Positions 50,377 to 63,000 of a DNA stretch of 64,000 nucleotides are shown piece after piece (the first letter of the stretch is position 1; each line of letters opens with the position of its first letter). Source of the DNA: Pisaster brevispinus (taxonomy: Eukaryota > Echinodermata > Asteroidea > Forcipulatida > Asteriidae); NCBI GenBank assembly GCA_023634235.1, contig JAMKCF010000009.1:1736001-1800000 (forward strand), read 5' to 3'. The notes beneath the pieces are model-generated. The model was not told where the DNA came from and did no database searches. It saw only the letters and a program-made list of their open reading frames with translations. A program made the translations under genes and the position numbers.

Positions 50377-50474
50377 TTTTTAGCGGTTGTAACCAATAAC
50401 TGTTTCAGTTGAACTTGCCATTGGTTAATCGCCGGCCATTTACCGAAACAGTTATTGGTTACGACCGCGAAAAA
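50377..50474. repeat. long hairpin with 30-base arms
   Basis: GCGGTTGTAACCAATAACTG (arm 50383-50406) and the arm 50445-50468 are reverse complements with one mismatch over 24 bases. The pairing extends six more through T and A runs with one further mismatch. The loop is about 38 bases. This could be a small foldback element or a structured RNA. Confidence 0.85.
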
Positions 50475-51064
50475 CGCACTCCTGATTGAGTGACTGATAG
50501 TGACTGATAAGTGATATGACGTTGGTCGTCGTCTGCTAAAAAAAAGACAGCTAGTACTTGTACTATACACTACATCATCATGTAATGTACTTAGCAAGCG
50601 CTACGCTAGTGCAGTTCAACTTACCGTATGTGGTATGCTGATGTAATGTGACACACTGAAAAAGTTACCATCAAAATAACTGTAAAAAAAAACTAACAAC
50701 CGATATTAATTGACTAATGTTTTCTATTACATACCTTGATAGATGACCTCCTGCCAGAATACTTTTTGTAGGCTTTACAATGATGAAAATGCACAGTGAA
50801 TACCACGAACCGGCATTCACTTTCCAGAACAGAACTGACTGGAGTCGAGAAATTCACCGCCAATTGGTGGCGCTCTACAACATAAAATTGAAACATTATC
50901 AACATGACCTGATCATTACTGCCACAGTGAAAACCATTTCTTCATTGGCAATTCCAGGAGTCTGGCACTGATGTAAAGGAAATCACGGCAAATTTTCCGC
51001 ATGGAGCCATCAATTTAAATGATTTGTAACCTAACCCCACACGCCGCTTGGCTTTTTCAAATTT

Positions 51065-51200
51065 GGGGAAAATTTCCGTATCCAGCCACCACTTTTTCAT
51101 TCGTTATGAAATAAAATAGTATCTAATTTACTCAGCAAATGAGATACTCCTTTGAGTAAAAATGAGTGAAAAAGTGCCGGCAGGATGCGGAAATTTTTCC
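51065..51200. mobile_element. small MITE, CACTTTTTCA family, copy 1
   Basis: The arms GGAAAATTTCCGTATCC...CCACTTTTTCATTC and GAGTGAAAAAGTGCC...GATGCGGAAATTTTTCC are inverted. It is about 136 bp, with a second copy at 54956-55086. Confidence 0.75.
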
Positions 51201-51590
51201 AAAAGGTCACCCACATTTACAAGGTCTTTTTAGAAAGCACAGAATGTTCTCAAGTTTACTAGGGTGTAAATTGGACAGGCCTGATTGTAAAGAAGTGAAG
51301 TCTCACCATTGCTATCGGATCTCCAATACTGGAGTGGGAAGGGGAGCCACTGCACTCGATGATGCCGCTGGTTATTCTCAAGTATTATCTTTGTGTCAAT
51401 TAAAACCCTTAAAGGAGGGAAAGGGCCAATAAATGGTACCACACAATGATTAATTAAGCCATATCTCCAAAATTTAATGACCTGGGGGAGTCAAATCCAG
51501 TGATATCCTAGAATGGACCATTACATATATATAAGTGGAGGGAGGGCAGACCCCAGAGTATATATATTTGTTTACAGGAATTTTTCAAAA

Positions 51591-52043
51591 TATATATTGG
51601 ATGGTGTGGTAGTAAATATTGGCTCGTTAGGGGACATTGCTTAGATAATCAGATAAATATATCAATTACTGGGTAGCTAAAAGATTCAAACAATCCTAGA
51701 CATTAGCTGGGTGTGTAAAGAAGTCACTTAGATGTAAACAAATGTTGGGAAATGCACATATTTTGAAAAATATATAATTGGATTGTGTTGTAGTAAATAT
51801 TGGCCCTTTCGCTCGTCAGGGTAAAGTCGGGGGCATTGCTTAGATAATTAGATTTTAGCTAATTAGGGGGAAAATTAATTACTGTGTAACTAAAGGACTC
51901 AAATAATTCTAGACAATAGCTGGGCATGTAAAGAGGTCACTTAGATGTAAAAATTGTTGGGAAATGGACAGAAAATATTTTAAAATTAACCTTAGATGGT
52001 TTGGTATGAACAATTGGTCCTTTCAAGCAGTTGCGTATAGTCG
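51591..52043. repeat. about 2.3 tandem copies of a 180-215-bp unit
   Basis: GGATGGTGTGGTAGTAAATA-like sequence starts near 51599, 51779 and 51993. Within each unit are CATTGCTTAGATAAT, CTAGACA-TAGCTGGG and GTCACTTAGATGTAAA. The array ends in an 18-G run at about 52044. Confidence 0.85.
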
Positions 52044-53249
52044 GGGGGGGGGGGGGGGGGGTAAACGCAATTAAGGGTTAAATGGAATCATTAGCGTTTT
52101 TGAGAGAAGCAAATCAGTTACAAAACCCTGTATAATACCAGATGCCCTGAAATAAAAGAGCATCAGACACGCTATCTTTCTCTCATAAACTGCAGGAAGT
52201 AAAAAACACAAGAAGCTCCTATTGCAGTATGGTAGATTGAGAGGGAGAGTTAACTATTTTATTTCCATTCCTTTTGTGATTTTCACACATGATAGGTAGG
52301 CCTACATCGGACAAAATTAAGTCACGAGCCATGAGAACACAATCAAAAACGTTTTTCCGCCCAAGTGGCGAGGTGTCTGTGTAATTGAGCCAAGTCGGTT
52401 AATTTCCATGCCCTTGTTACATGAGGTATTTTACAGGAAACTTGGAAGCAAGCCAACTGCGTGCACTGCATGCAAAAGGAACACTTAAGCTGCCACAAGA
52501 GACCTCCTCCAGACAGGGCATGTGCACAGTTTAAAGATCAGTCTAGCAGTAAGCTTCGCCTACCATTTTGTCTGTGTTCCATCTTGTCATGCTGACGGGA
52601 ATAGGCAGGAAAGTTCTTTTTAGAATTAAGTAGTCTCCCGAATTCCGCAATCTACTCCGCAACAGTAGAATAAATAGCAAAACAAGTTCTCAAGAACAAT
52701 CTACACAGAAAAGTAGTTACACACGGTGTTACCGCAAACTCCATAAATATAGGCCTACATTGATACCCCACCATGCATTGCCTCAAAACATATACGGGGA
52801 AATGCAAAACAGGAAATACCCAACATAATCACTGATAATATGGCTGATTAAAATATTCGTGTTTCTTTATTGAAATAAAACTCCACCAAAATAAAATATT
52901 GGTAATGATAAAATGAATATAAAATATCGATAACATTGCCGTTGTACTGATAAGAACTATTTCGTTAATATAAATTTCATTAGGCCGATGGTCCTACAAC
53001 ACAGTGTGTCAGTTATCTTTAGTTAAACGAAACGGTAATAATTAAAAAGCTATATAATCATACAAACAATAGGCTAAGTTCTGTAATTTAGTGATGTTTT
53101 ATCCAACGAGATTAGGAGAAAGAAATTTTTTTGTGAACAGGAAAACAAGCGTCATACAGTAAAGCCGTCTGGTCCGGGATGGTTTTCCAAAAGCTGAAAA
53201 ACAACCCAAGAACTACAACTTCATGCTACATTCATTACTGCATTCTGAG

Positions 53250-53267
53250 GGGGGGGGGGGGGGGGGA
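53250..53267. repeat. poly-G tract
   Basis: An uninterrupted G run of about 18. A similar run is at 52044-52061. Confidence 0.9.
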
Positions 53268-54955
53268 TTCCCAACCCCACCCTCAAACAAGAAGACAAAC
53301 CAGGCCTGTTAGCAAAAAAAAGTAACCTGCCGGTAGACAATTCAATGGGAATAAAGAACAACAAGAACAGAGTACACCAACGTAAACAAAGGTTAATACA
53401 ACAGGGTAGATACCATAGACTGTCAGAAAGTAAATGATTTCAATAAGTACTGACTTCACAAACCAGCAGTGAACAAGAAACCATTTTTATAATAAGGGGG
53501 GGGGTGCAAATCATAATTTAGAGCATGGGTACACCCATGGTTTTGTAATTTTAATATTCCAACCCTCTCGTCTTCAAGAGACACACCTCAAACTAACCCA
53601 AGACTTTTTAAATGCAGGTGCTCACATTATTGGGGAAACAGCAAAATAACTGTTTGTTTGCGATTATGTGCATGCCCTTTTGCTCTATATGGTCTACGAA
53701 TTTACAACACAATAACAGAGGTATAGTTTCAGACGGGAAAATTCCCCTAAAGGATTGGTACCTTTACAATGTTTTACATGAGGTTTTTCTTTTGAAACTC
53801 ACCAAAGCCTTACAAGGGACATAATAATACTATGGGCATAATGCGTGGCAAAGAGACGGGATGCAGATCGGGGGTTGGAATGGTGAGGACAACTTGGAAG
53901 ATAGAGACGGCAATTTAAAAAGGAAGTGTGAACTTCCTGAAACAAAGTGAGATTAAAAAATATTTAAAAAGCCAAAACCGGGGGTCCGCACTCTAAGTTG
54001 TAAGAAAAGTAATGAACATGAAGGAATAACAATTAATTATAGTTTTGTGCAACAAACAATACAGGACAGTGCCTGGCCAGCGATAACACGCGCGAGAGAC
54101 CACGTATAGAAGCGAGCACAAAGTTTGGATAATCTTAATCACAAACGTTATCAGAACTTCTTGATTCGGGGAGTGTTTCATGTCGCCATTTAAATACAGT
54201 TTCAAGGCAATAATTGCGATACGTGCTCATCAATAAAGTATACTTATATTGTTACACAACTAACGGAGTGCAGTTTATAAAAGTTAAAACAAAAGCAAGG
54301 ATACATCCGCGTGGATAAAAACACAACAATTATGTCAAACACGTTACATGAGAACAAATATCACTCACGTCATCAACATTGCAGTTCACTTAATAAAATT
54401 CACACAATCAGTTAAAAAGGTGGGCGATATCATTCATTGACGGGGTTATGCATTGAAATAACACAATTAAATTCTCTCAGAATGGATTGTCGAGTGATCC
54501 TGAAGATATTTTACAATTTTAACCCTTGCAGAAAAACGATGCATTAAAAACCATTGTGCTCTCTTCCATCTCTGCAGATGGAACATTGTAGTAAATTGGT
54601 AAAATTGATCTACATGTATTTTGTTCATGACGTTTTATACTTCCTCATAGTTAGTCCCATATTTTATATTATTTATCTTTAAGTACAAACGTTATTTGCA
54701 TTAGTGAATGACATAGATAGTAATAAGTAAGCTCAACGTGGAAAAGAAAGTACTTTATGGACCATCTCAGGATTGATGGCCTCATGCAATGGATATGACT
54801 AGATAACTGTGCCCGTCTGTACTTCATTAATGTCTTATTTCTTGTTAAGGGGGTTGGTGAAAACAATAGAGGGTGGTACTAAAAAGATAAATGGGATAAC
54901 AAAGTGACACAAGGGGCAAACCGAGACAGGTCAAACCAAGACACGCAAAAAGTGC

Positions 54956-55086
54956 GGGAAAATGTCCATTTCTGACTGCCACTTTTTCACTCAATGTTAC
55001 CAAATGCAAAATCTCACTTGAGTAAATAACATACAATTTATTTCATAGTGAATGAAAAAGTGGCAGTCGGATACAGAAATTTAACC
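54956..55086. mobile_element. small MITE, CACTTTTTCA family, copy 2
   Basis: The arms TTTCTGACTGCCACTTTTTC and GAAAAAGTGGCAGTCGGATA are inverted, and the middle (ACTTGAGTAAAT) also matches copy 1. Confidence 0.75.
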
Positions 55087-55691
55087 AAAATTTTAATAAA
55101 CTGTGGCAACTTTATTATAGTTGCTTTGTTTGTTGTGAAGAGTGAATATCAAGATGTGGAAATTCAAGTGATATTTGACCCCTTGCGTTTTAAAAGGTCA
55201 ATTTTTTTTTTTGCAAGTGACTTAACTCATCCAAACATAACTCACCATTAAAAGGACAACCAATTAGTGCCATATTAGGTTTTTCGTACTGTAACTTTGT
55301 AAAATAAAACATGTCAACGGTTTACATGTACATGACGGTGGATTGTAGGTTGACAATATCATAGTTTCATTCTGGTTTTTCATTTAAAGACCAATTAGTA
55401 GTACTTTCAATAAAACATATCGTACAACATAAACCGAAATAGTAAGATTAATCATGGAAACTACATGCTTCAAACTCAACACTCTACATAGAATCTGAAA
55501 CAGCAAAAACATTTGATCAACCTCCCCCAATAGATCACATAGAATAATATTTTTTTAGAAGTACGAGTCAATAAAAAAACATTTTAAACTATAAACAAGT
55601 TCAGGAAACAAATAAATGCAAAAAAAAGAAAAGACAAAAAAACCACCCTAAAACATAAAAATAATAATGCTGAAAAATACTGATACTTATA

Positions 55692-55878
55692 ATGCATTGC
55701 AGCCCAATTTCAGTGAGCTGCTTGTAAGCAGAACATTTTGGTTAACGTTTTTCCACTTAGCAAAACTAAGCAGGATACCGGTCAAAGACCTGTGACATGG
55801 TTTGTTGGCTGGTAACCTTAGTCTGGTAAGCAAAAATTTGTTTGTGCTTGTTAAAGTAGTTCTTTGAAATTGGGCCCT
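55692..55878. mobile_element. foldback element, GGGCCCAATTTCAT family, copy 3
   Basis: The left end GCCCAATTTCAGTGAGCTGC and the right end TTCTTTGAAATTGGGCCC are inverted, with internal GCTGGTAACCTTAGTCTGGT as in copy 2. It lies in the spacer between the two genes. Confidence 0.7.
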
Positions 55879-56544
55879 GATGTTAATCACCGTTAATGCT
55901 ATGTACAAGTATAGTTTGTTAATAATATCACAGGCAGTGCAAAATAAAATAAAATATTAAAACAGTACGATACTTTTGTTCCTGGTTATAAGTTTTGGCT
56001 TTTATACAATCCCTATTATTCCCTATTATTTCATATCAAAAATATATATATATATTTATGCCCTGATTGGAAAGGGTTTGCTTTGTGTATGGCATCCCGT
56101 CACATATTTGGTAAAGGCATTACAAATCCATGGTGCTAACTCACTTCACAGGCTTGGATATTTGATTTAATTTACTGTCACTTAATTTTTTTTTGTAAAA
56201 ATACTTTGTTTATAAAAACCAGGTAGACTACTAGTTTCCTAAAATTAGCTTTACAGTCAGGGCAAAGGTTGTGTTTATCTCAGTACGTTCCATTTCGAAA
56301 CAATGTACACCAGCACTGCCCCCTTACCTCATCAAATCCATCAATATTCCAAAGCAGGAGTTGCTAGATTTTGATGGATTCAGAGCAGGACATCTAAGCC
56401 AACCAGTCGTGCAAGAAATGAGGCATTCCTGGTTTATGGTTCTATTCATTGATAGATTCTGAACGTTCTTCCATAAAGTTGTCCTGTTGTTAATGGTTAT
56501 TTATTCAGCCAGTTAGAAAAATATACAATACTTTCCCTTAAAGT

Positions 56545-56742
56545 TTGAAGTGTGAGCCCCCCAAAAAAGAGAAAGAAAGTAGGAAAGATTACAAATGGTT
56601 TGAGGCAGAGGACCTGGCTTCTCAAAGGAAGAAGCAAGCAACAGAAGAACTTCTGAACGGATATAAATTTAAGGGAACTTTAAGAACACACTTTGAAAAT
56701 GTACTAATCAAAGCTGTACATTTTAATCGTTGCAATGTCTAG
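56545..56742 (+). pseudogene. possible orphan exon or gene fragment (unknown)
   Basis: A charged, codon-like stretch reads PPKKEKESRKDYKWFEAEDL and then ASQRKKQATEELLNGYKFKG, ending in a stop at 56740-56742. It looks like a piece of a real protein, unlike the AT-rich surroundings. There is no clear donor, and I know no partner exons. It could be an exon of an unseen plus-strand gene or a retroposed fragment. Confidence 0.25.
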
Positions 56743-57923
56743 GAAAATTAGTATTAAAAACATAAAACACTCCATAAGTTGTATATCATTTGCCCGCAAT
56801 ATTTAGCCATTTACTTAAAGACAGTACATAGTACTATATTCAACCTCATGCAGCAAAACCAACTTTTAAAATAAAACAATTCTCTTCTCTAACCATGCCC
56901 CAGCTCCCAAATCAGGCCTTTGCTACTATCCCGTACTACCATTTATTGCACTTAGATAAGTAACCAAAACTATTTTGAACTCTTGAAAATGAGTTCCGTT
57001 TTTGTTTTCCTCTAAACTGAAAAACCATGTAGTTTTTAATTGAATTATGCAATAGTTGTCTTTTGGTGAGTTTTGTATGTGGACGTTCTTAAACGAAACT
57101 ATTACAACCTTCTTGCACCTTAAATGAAGTCCCAAGATGTGAAGAACGTTGTATCTCACTGTATTGATTTGTTCCACTGATGGGGCAAAGTGATTGCGCC
57201 ACCGAATAATCTCACAATGGTTCAAACAAAAACAGAAACAAAGTCACTTTTACAAAACTCTGTGTCTCTTTAACAAACAATACAAGGCCACTCTTATGAC
57301 AAATGCTCAGCCACTTTTGGTGATTTCTTAACCCTAACAGACCTACTGAAATACTGATTAGATTGAAAAAGGGCTGTTTATGTTTGTTGTTGAAAAGAAC
57401 ATCAAGGTAGTCTCCAACTACCCCAGCCAGGAGTCCAGAACTTTGTATAAAGCATAACTCACTGTAGTCTGTTTCCAATTGAAAATTTTAAATGTAAAGG
57501 TACCGAGGATGAAAAAGAAACAAAAATTAAAGTCTTTAAAGAACCTTTCACATGTTCTTTAGCTAAGATGGAAGAAGCGTTTCCTGATTCTCACTACCTC
57601 TACCCCAACATATTTTGCCATCCATGTCTTGAGGACCGCATTTGTTAACAATCGTCTGCGATCTTACATTACTATCCTTAAGAATATACACTTTTAGTAT
57701 TTTATTTTTACATAAATATGTACACGTATTTAGTTTCAAACAATATATACACATACATTGAATATTTCTTAAATTTTACTTTACGTCTGTTCCCCTGAAT
57801 GCAAAAGAACAAAACCCAAATGTTTGATTTCAATGATTCTGAGCTGCTTTGAATTGATTGATAAGACAAAAAACTTGAAGAATCCGAGACGTTTGTTCAC
57901 AAACTGAGACATAACTTCAGAAG

Positions 57924-58382
57924 CAGGCATGCAACTCTTCAGCCGAAAAAAGAGGAAAATTACAAGCTTATATTTGTTATTTTTCAAGCAAAGACCTATC
58001 GATCGCATGGTTCACTTGCACTATTACAGCGTCTGGTTCCCGCCGCATCCCTTATATAAAAAGCAATAAAAAATGCTACGGAGCCAGACTGTGCAAAAAA
58101 TAGTGTAGAAGGTACACGTATGCTGTACGAGGAGAACTTGTGTCTGTGTCTGGACTGTGTAATGCTTTTGTATGTGTAAACTTCCGCAAAGCCAGACTTT
58201 AAGAATCCTGAATCTTCATATTTTCTTTTGAATAAGCAATGTTTCTTTCAGCAACGCGGATTTATTTTACTTTTTTCATGCAGCGCGATTTTTTTTTTTT
58301 TACACAGAGTTTTTTCGTAATGGCGGAATTCTATTTTATAAAACGCGGAAATCCGCGGATCCGCGGAAGAGTTGCATGCCTG
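57924..58382. mobile_element. MITE, CAGGCATGCAACT family, copy 2
   Basis: It has 17-bp perfect inverted ends, CAGGCATGCAACTCTTC and GAAGAGTTGCATGCCTG. The flanks CAGAAG and CAAAAG match at 5 of 6 positions. The ends, including CGCGGAAATCCGCGG, match copy 1, but the interior differs. It lies in the 3' flank of the PLC-beta gene. Confidence 0.8.
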
Positions 58383-59385
58383 CAAAAGGTAATGCTGTAA
58401 GGCTATTCCTAATTGCATTTTAAACCGTTTAAGGATAAATAAAGATGATAAAATATAGACAATTGTTCAATTAGGCAATCAAATGGAATGCAAACAAGCA
58501 CAACGAGAAAACCTAAATATTTTCCCTTTTCCAATAGAAATAATTAATGGTGCACAGTATCAGATAACTTGTGTTTCCATAAAGGAAATAGTGGTACAAA
58601 TCTTAACTCTGTAACAAGTAAGTGATGTGCATGAATGGTACATAATCCTGTCCAAAGAAAAACAATCAATGGGGGGACAGGTGGGATGGAAAAAATGGGC
58701 ATCTCACCAACAACAGGGTTCTGTTCAAGTTCAATAATGTCAATGATTATCTTAAAAAATAGAAAGCTATACTGTACATTTGATCTAAATCTGGAAACAA
58801 CTTTGAATTGATCTGAAGAGTGTTTGATCATGCTTTTGAGATAGGAACCTTACACAGTTAATCCGGAAGCTATTGATGCAAACATCTGGACATGGCTGAT
58901 TTTGCATCGTATTCTTTTACTGAGAAATTTCTGTATGGACAGCTGGATAGAATACAGGCATTTGGCCAGAAATCCAGGAGTGGAGAGTCGAATCACAAAC
59001 ACCTACTGATAGTTCTCCGATATTTTTCTTCAGTTTCTAAATTAATTTAGAGAGTTGTAATGTTTAAAAATCCTGTAAAAAAGACAAAGTTAAATAGTTA
59101 TACATCTGAGGTGGTTTAAAACATTTTAAAAGCAACTGGTACATGTGTTATGTCATTGTTATAGTTACAGTTAAAGAATTCAAAGATAAAAATTACAATG
59201 AAACCTAATAAAAACTTTGTTTGATTCCTGTGGAACGTGCACAATTTGCCAAACGTTAAGCACCAGTGTTAATATCTGCACGTGTTGTTAAATTTTAACT
59301 GAATACAATCACAGTTGACGGATACAACCCCACTATAAACAAAAACATGTCTGGGTGTCTCCTTGCACCTTCAGAGTACTTCACC

Positions 59386-60090
59386 TCATAACCTGGTGAT
59401 GAACTCCGCCTCATTGTCAATTACGCTGGGCCGTTTGGAGTCCTGACTCTTCAATGGTGAATTACTGATGATAGTGGTGGGGGATGCAGTTCTTCTTGGG
59501 CTGGATGTGCCATTGACATGAACTGAGTCAACTGAGTTCTCGGGTGAACGACTCTTCACTGGTGACCCACTGCTATCACTTGATGCCTCAGTCCCATTAC
59601 CGGCTACCTTCCTGGGGGGTGTCTGGATCGGAGCCTTCTTTGGGTATTTTCCTTTGGGAGATACTTCTGGTGAGATTACTTGGGATTTCTGTGGTGAACC
59701 CTCAGTTGATGGGACAGCGTCTTTTCCGAGAGATGTCTCTGTTGATCTTGTCGGTGATGGAGGCTGCGAACCACTTGACTTTGGTGAAGCATTACCAGGC
59801 TCATCACTGGTTCCCTGTGATGACGACGATGACGTCTGAGCGACTGGACTTCGATGATTGACCTCACCGGTCTCTTCTGACCTCTCCTTGGGATTTTGCT
59901 CGATGACCACCTGAACCTCAAGGTTCCCATTGGTGTTTTGGTCAGCGGACTCTGGTCTCTCCTGATTGGCTGCGGAACCATTACTATGGGCAATAATGAC
60001 AGGTGTCTCAGATGAGGACTGATTGGCCTTCAGATCCCTCATAAGCTGCTTACACTTTGAATCATACTCTGCCTCCAGCGCTGCTACATG
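59386..60090 (-). CDS. PLCB: PLC-beta last exon (Ser/Pro-rich tail with PDZ ligand)
   Basis: 234 codons and a TGA; acceptor TATTTTCCTTTGCAG|CAT, phase 0. The first 24 residues finish the coiled coil (HVAALEAEYDSKCKQLMRDL). The rest is low-complexity Ser/Pro/Thr/Asn with many SP sites, possible proline-directed phosphorylation targets. It ends EAEFITRL, a class I PDZ-binding motif (T-x-L). The tail is longer than the vertebrate PLC-beta tails I remember. It should link PLC-beta to scaffolds such as NHERF- or Shank-type proteins, which is inference from the family. Confidence 0.88.
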   Translation of the reverse strand, partial: HVAALEAEYDSKCKQLMRDLKANQSSSETPVIIAHSNGSAANQERPESADQNTNGNLEVQVVIEQNPKERSEETGEVNHRSPVAQTSSSSSQGTSDEPGNASPKSSGSQPPSPTRSTETSLGKDAVPSTEGSPQKSQVISPEVSPKGKYPKKAPIQTPPRKVAGNGTEASSDSSGSPVKSRSPENSVDSVHVNGTSSPRRTASPTTIISNSPLKSQDSKRPSVIDNEAEFITRL

Positions 60091-63000
60091 CTGCAAAGGA
60101 AAATAAACATTACAAAATATCTTTACCTTCTTATAAGCAATTTGGACAGAAAACTCAATAATTTTTCACTACTGGCACAGAAATGTTTTTGCATCACAGT
60201 ATAAGGTTAAAAGTCACTCAGTTTCTCAAACCCAGGATTGGTGCAGTAAAAAAAAATCATTGTCATTCAGGGATACTTGATAAAGGAATGACGTTCTCAT
60301 AGATGCACAAATCCAAGCTTTACGAAAAGTTGCATCTTTAGTATAGTGTTGCTGAGATGAAATCTTGAAAACCCCCCAAAACTGTTTACTTACAGAGTCT
60401 TCCTCTGCTGCCAGCTCTTCCTGTAGATCCTTCATTTGATTCTCCAGCTCCGCCCTCTTCTTCTCTTGAATCTCATGCAACTGAGGATGAGAAAACATTG
60501 AATCTTATTGTTCAAAACGTTGCTTGCCATACAAAACATTTCTCATTTCTATGTGCTTTCTTACAAAGTCACTTGGACCACACTGCAAACTCGCTTACTG
60601 CACTACAGACCCTCTTAATTCACAAAAAACCCACAACACATTACTACACTACAAAGCCTCTAACACCCGTTTCAGACAGGCGCTCCAGAGTCGACCCGAA
60701 CCAAATAGATTAGGAGCGACACTATAGGTCGACCCAAATAAATTTAGGTTTCAGACAGGCAAACTAAACATTACATTTACATTAAGTTCGGCTCATGACA
60801 AGATTGACGTCTGAAACCAAGAGTCTCCAAGAGTCGTTCCGAACAACTGCATCAGTCGATCCGTTGACTTCCAGCGTGTCCAGCGGCTCCTAACTGTTTC
60901 AGGTGTCGAGCTTTTCATGTACTTAATTCAATAATTTGGTTCGGCGCAACTCTAGAGCGCTTGTCTGAAACGGGTGTTACTGCACTAAAAATTTTAATTC
61001 AGACGCAGCCAGTTAACTTTTTAAAAGAATATACAACAAAATCTTCTTAAATTGGTTAATCTTTGCAGTGAGGCAATTTTACAGCAAACACTTAAGGGGG
61101 CACAAAAATTAACTGAGACAGAATGGCTAAAAATTGTACCTGCACTGCTAGAACTTGCATTTTGTAACATTTCAGCAAAGTACTCTTTGTTTAGAGTAGT
61201 CATAAAAAAAACACTGTACTTACTGTTTGTCTAGATGATACTGCTTGCTGAATGTATTTCTGCTGAGCTTCTCTCCGCAACCTTAAATAAAAGACAAACA
61301 TCAGAGAAATTTACATCAACTGCTCTTCAATGAAGAAATTCACAGTGTGAATGGTATTTGCAAGTTTTGTGCATATTTAATCACTAAGCCTAGATAATTC
61401 TGTTTGACCCTATGTTAAAACACTAAACTTAAAAACCACCAGTTTCTTAAAAGCTCAGAAATGCATTGTTCCTTTTGGATGGGTAATAATAAAGTAGTTT
61501 GAAGAAAAACTAGTGTTTACTATTTTTGCCATTCACTACTGCACAAGCGTGATATGTGTTATAACCTGTCGTTGTCTTTTGGTGAGACTCAAACCCCAAT
61601 AAAAAAGCCACCCAAAGTTTCACATGGTAACTAAAAATGTTTGCACTTAATTATGTATTTGTTTGGATTGGAAATCACGAAAAATGCAATTAATTTATTT
61701 GCTGTTTTATTTAAACAGGCAGCCTCTTCAATTAAGAAACTGCTTTCATTAGGGGGCCCTGTACTAAAAGTTTAAGAAAAGGGTACAATATAATTTAAGT
61801 AAACATAAAAATCAACTTAAGTAACAGCATGTCATTAAACCAATTTTGAAAACACTGAAACTGTTAAGGGGGTATACATTAATGCAAAACAGTGTAGAAC
61901 AAATAATGACATTAAAGCAACAGCATTCAAACCAGATAAACAGATAATAGAAACAATACATAAAACAAAGTTCAGCAGCACTTAAATATGACATTTATCA
62001 TAGTTAAACAAAGAAAATTTGGAAGGAAACAAAATTAAGGGCAACAAATTAATCCAAACAACTATTAGCAATTCCTAAAAGAAAAATAATAGATCATTAA
62101 ATGCATATTAATTGGTAATCTAGTTACAAAGGAAGGTGCCATGGATATATAGCACAAACAAAACTCCTTTCAAATGCACATGGTGGAAATACAATTCTCG
62201 ATAGATTGAAAATGGACGACAATTTATTACAGTTTCAAAAGTAGGGACAAAGGAAAGATTGCTCTGAATTCGATGTACAAACCTGTGCAGCTCCTGTTTA
62301 TCTCCTCGTCTTTTACTCATCTGCTTCAAGTCCTCGGCATTCCTCTCATCAAGCCTCTTCCTTAATTCAACCTCTTCCCTGGAAACAATGACAGAAACAA
62401 AGCGATAAACAAAACAGAAAATCACCAATCTCAACTCATGATAAGCTGGCCTGGGTATCGTCTTCTTGACCCTACAAGGGGTTTAAGGACATCACTTACA
62501 AAGTAAGAAACTGTTTTTTGATCGAAATCATTGGTAATATTTCCCCCCTTCTTTTTTCATGAATTCATTGACTAGAACTCAAGATCCGGTGACAATGTCA
62601 CTGAAGAGCGGGTTTGAATCCCTGTCATTACACCTGAGTCCTTGAGCATGACAATTCACTATATGTGCTTTACATCTCCCAAGGGTAAATGTGTACCTCT
62701 GAAGGGAGTGACTGTTGGTGTAATAGAAACCTGTGTGCACACTCGGTTGCCGGTGCTGAGTACTTCTAAGGACTTGGGATTGTAATTTGGGTTTGAACAA
62801 AGAAAAATTGACTGGAGTTGGGATTGTTTCAGGAATGCTTAGGTCTCAATGACCACGAATAATAATAATAATGTAAAGCGCTTTGAGGGGCCTACTTGCT
62901 TGGCTTGAAAATGCGCAAATTATCATTTTCAAATTTTTACTAGAAAAACATTCTAGAGCTTGGTTTTAACATACTTCTTGTGTTGCCCATCCAGCTTGGT

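Larger units (their letters stand above)
36064..59385. other. 23-kb spacer between the KASH and PLC-beta genes
   Basis: It holds the foldback elements, SINE and tandem repeats listed separately, plus presumably the 5' non-coding exon(s) and promoter of the KASH gene and the 3' UTR of PLC-beta. No coding exon could be supported. Less AT-rich patches are at about 37300-37450 and 43130-43320. Confidence 0.5.

Noticed and set aside
59544..59861. Plus-strand ORFs and a second minus-strand frame over the PLC-beta last exon
   Set aside because: Other-frame shadows; the frame ending ITRL is fixed by phase and homology.
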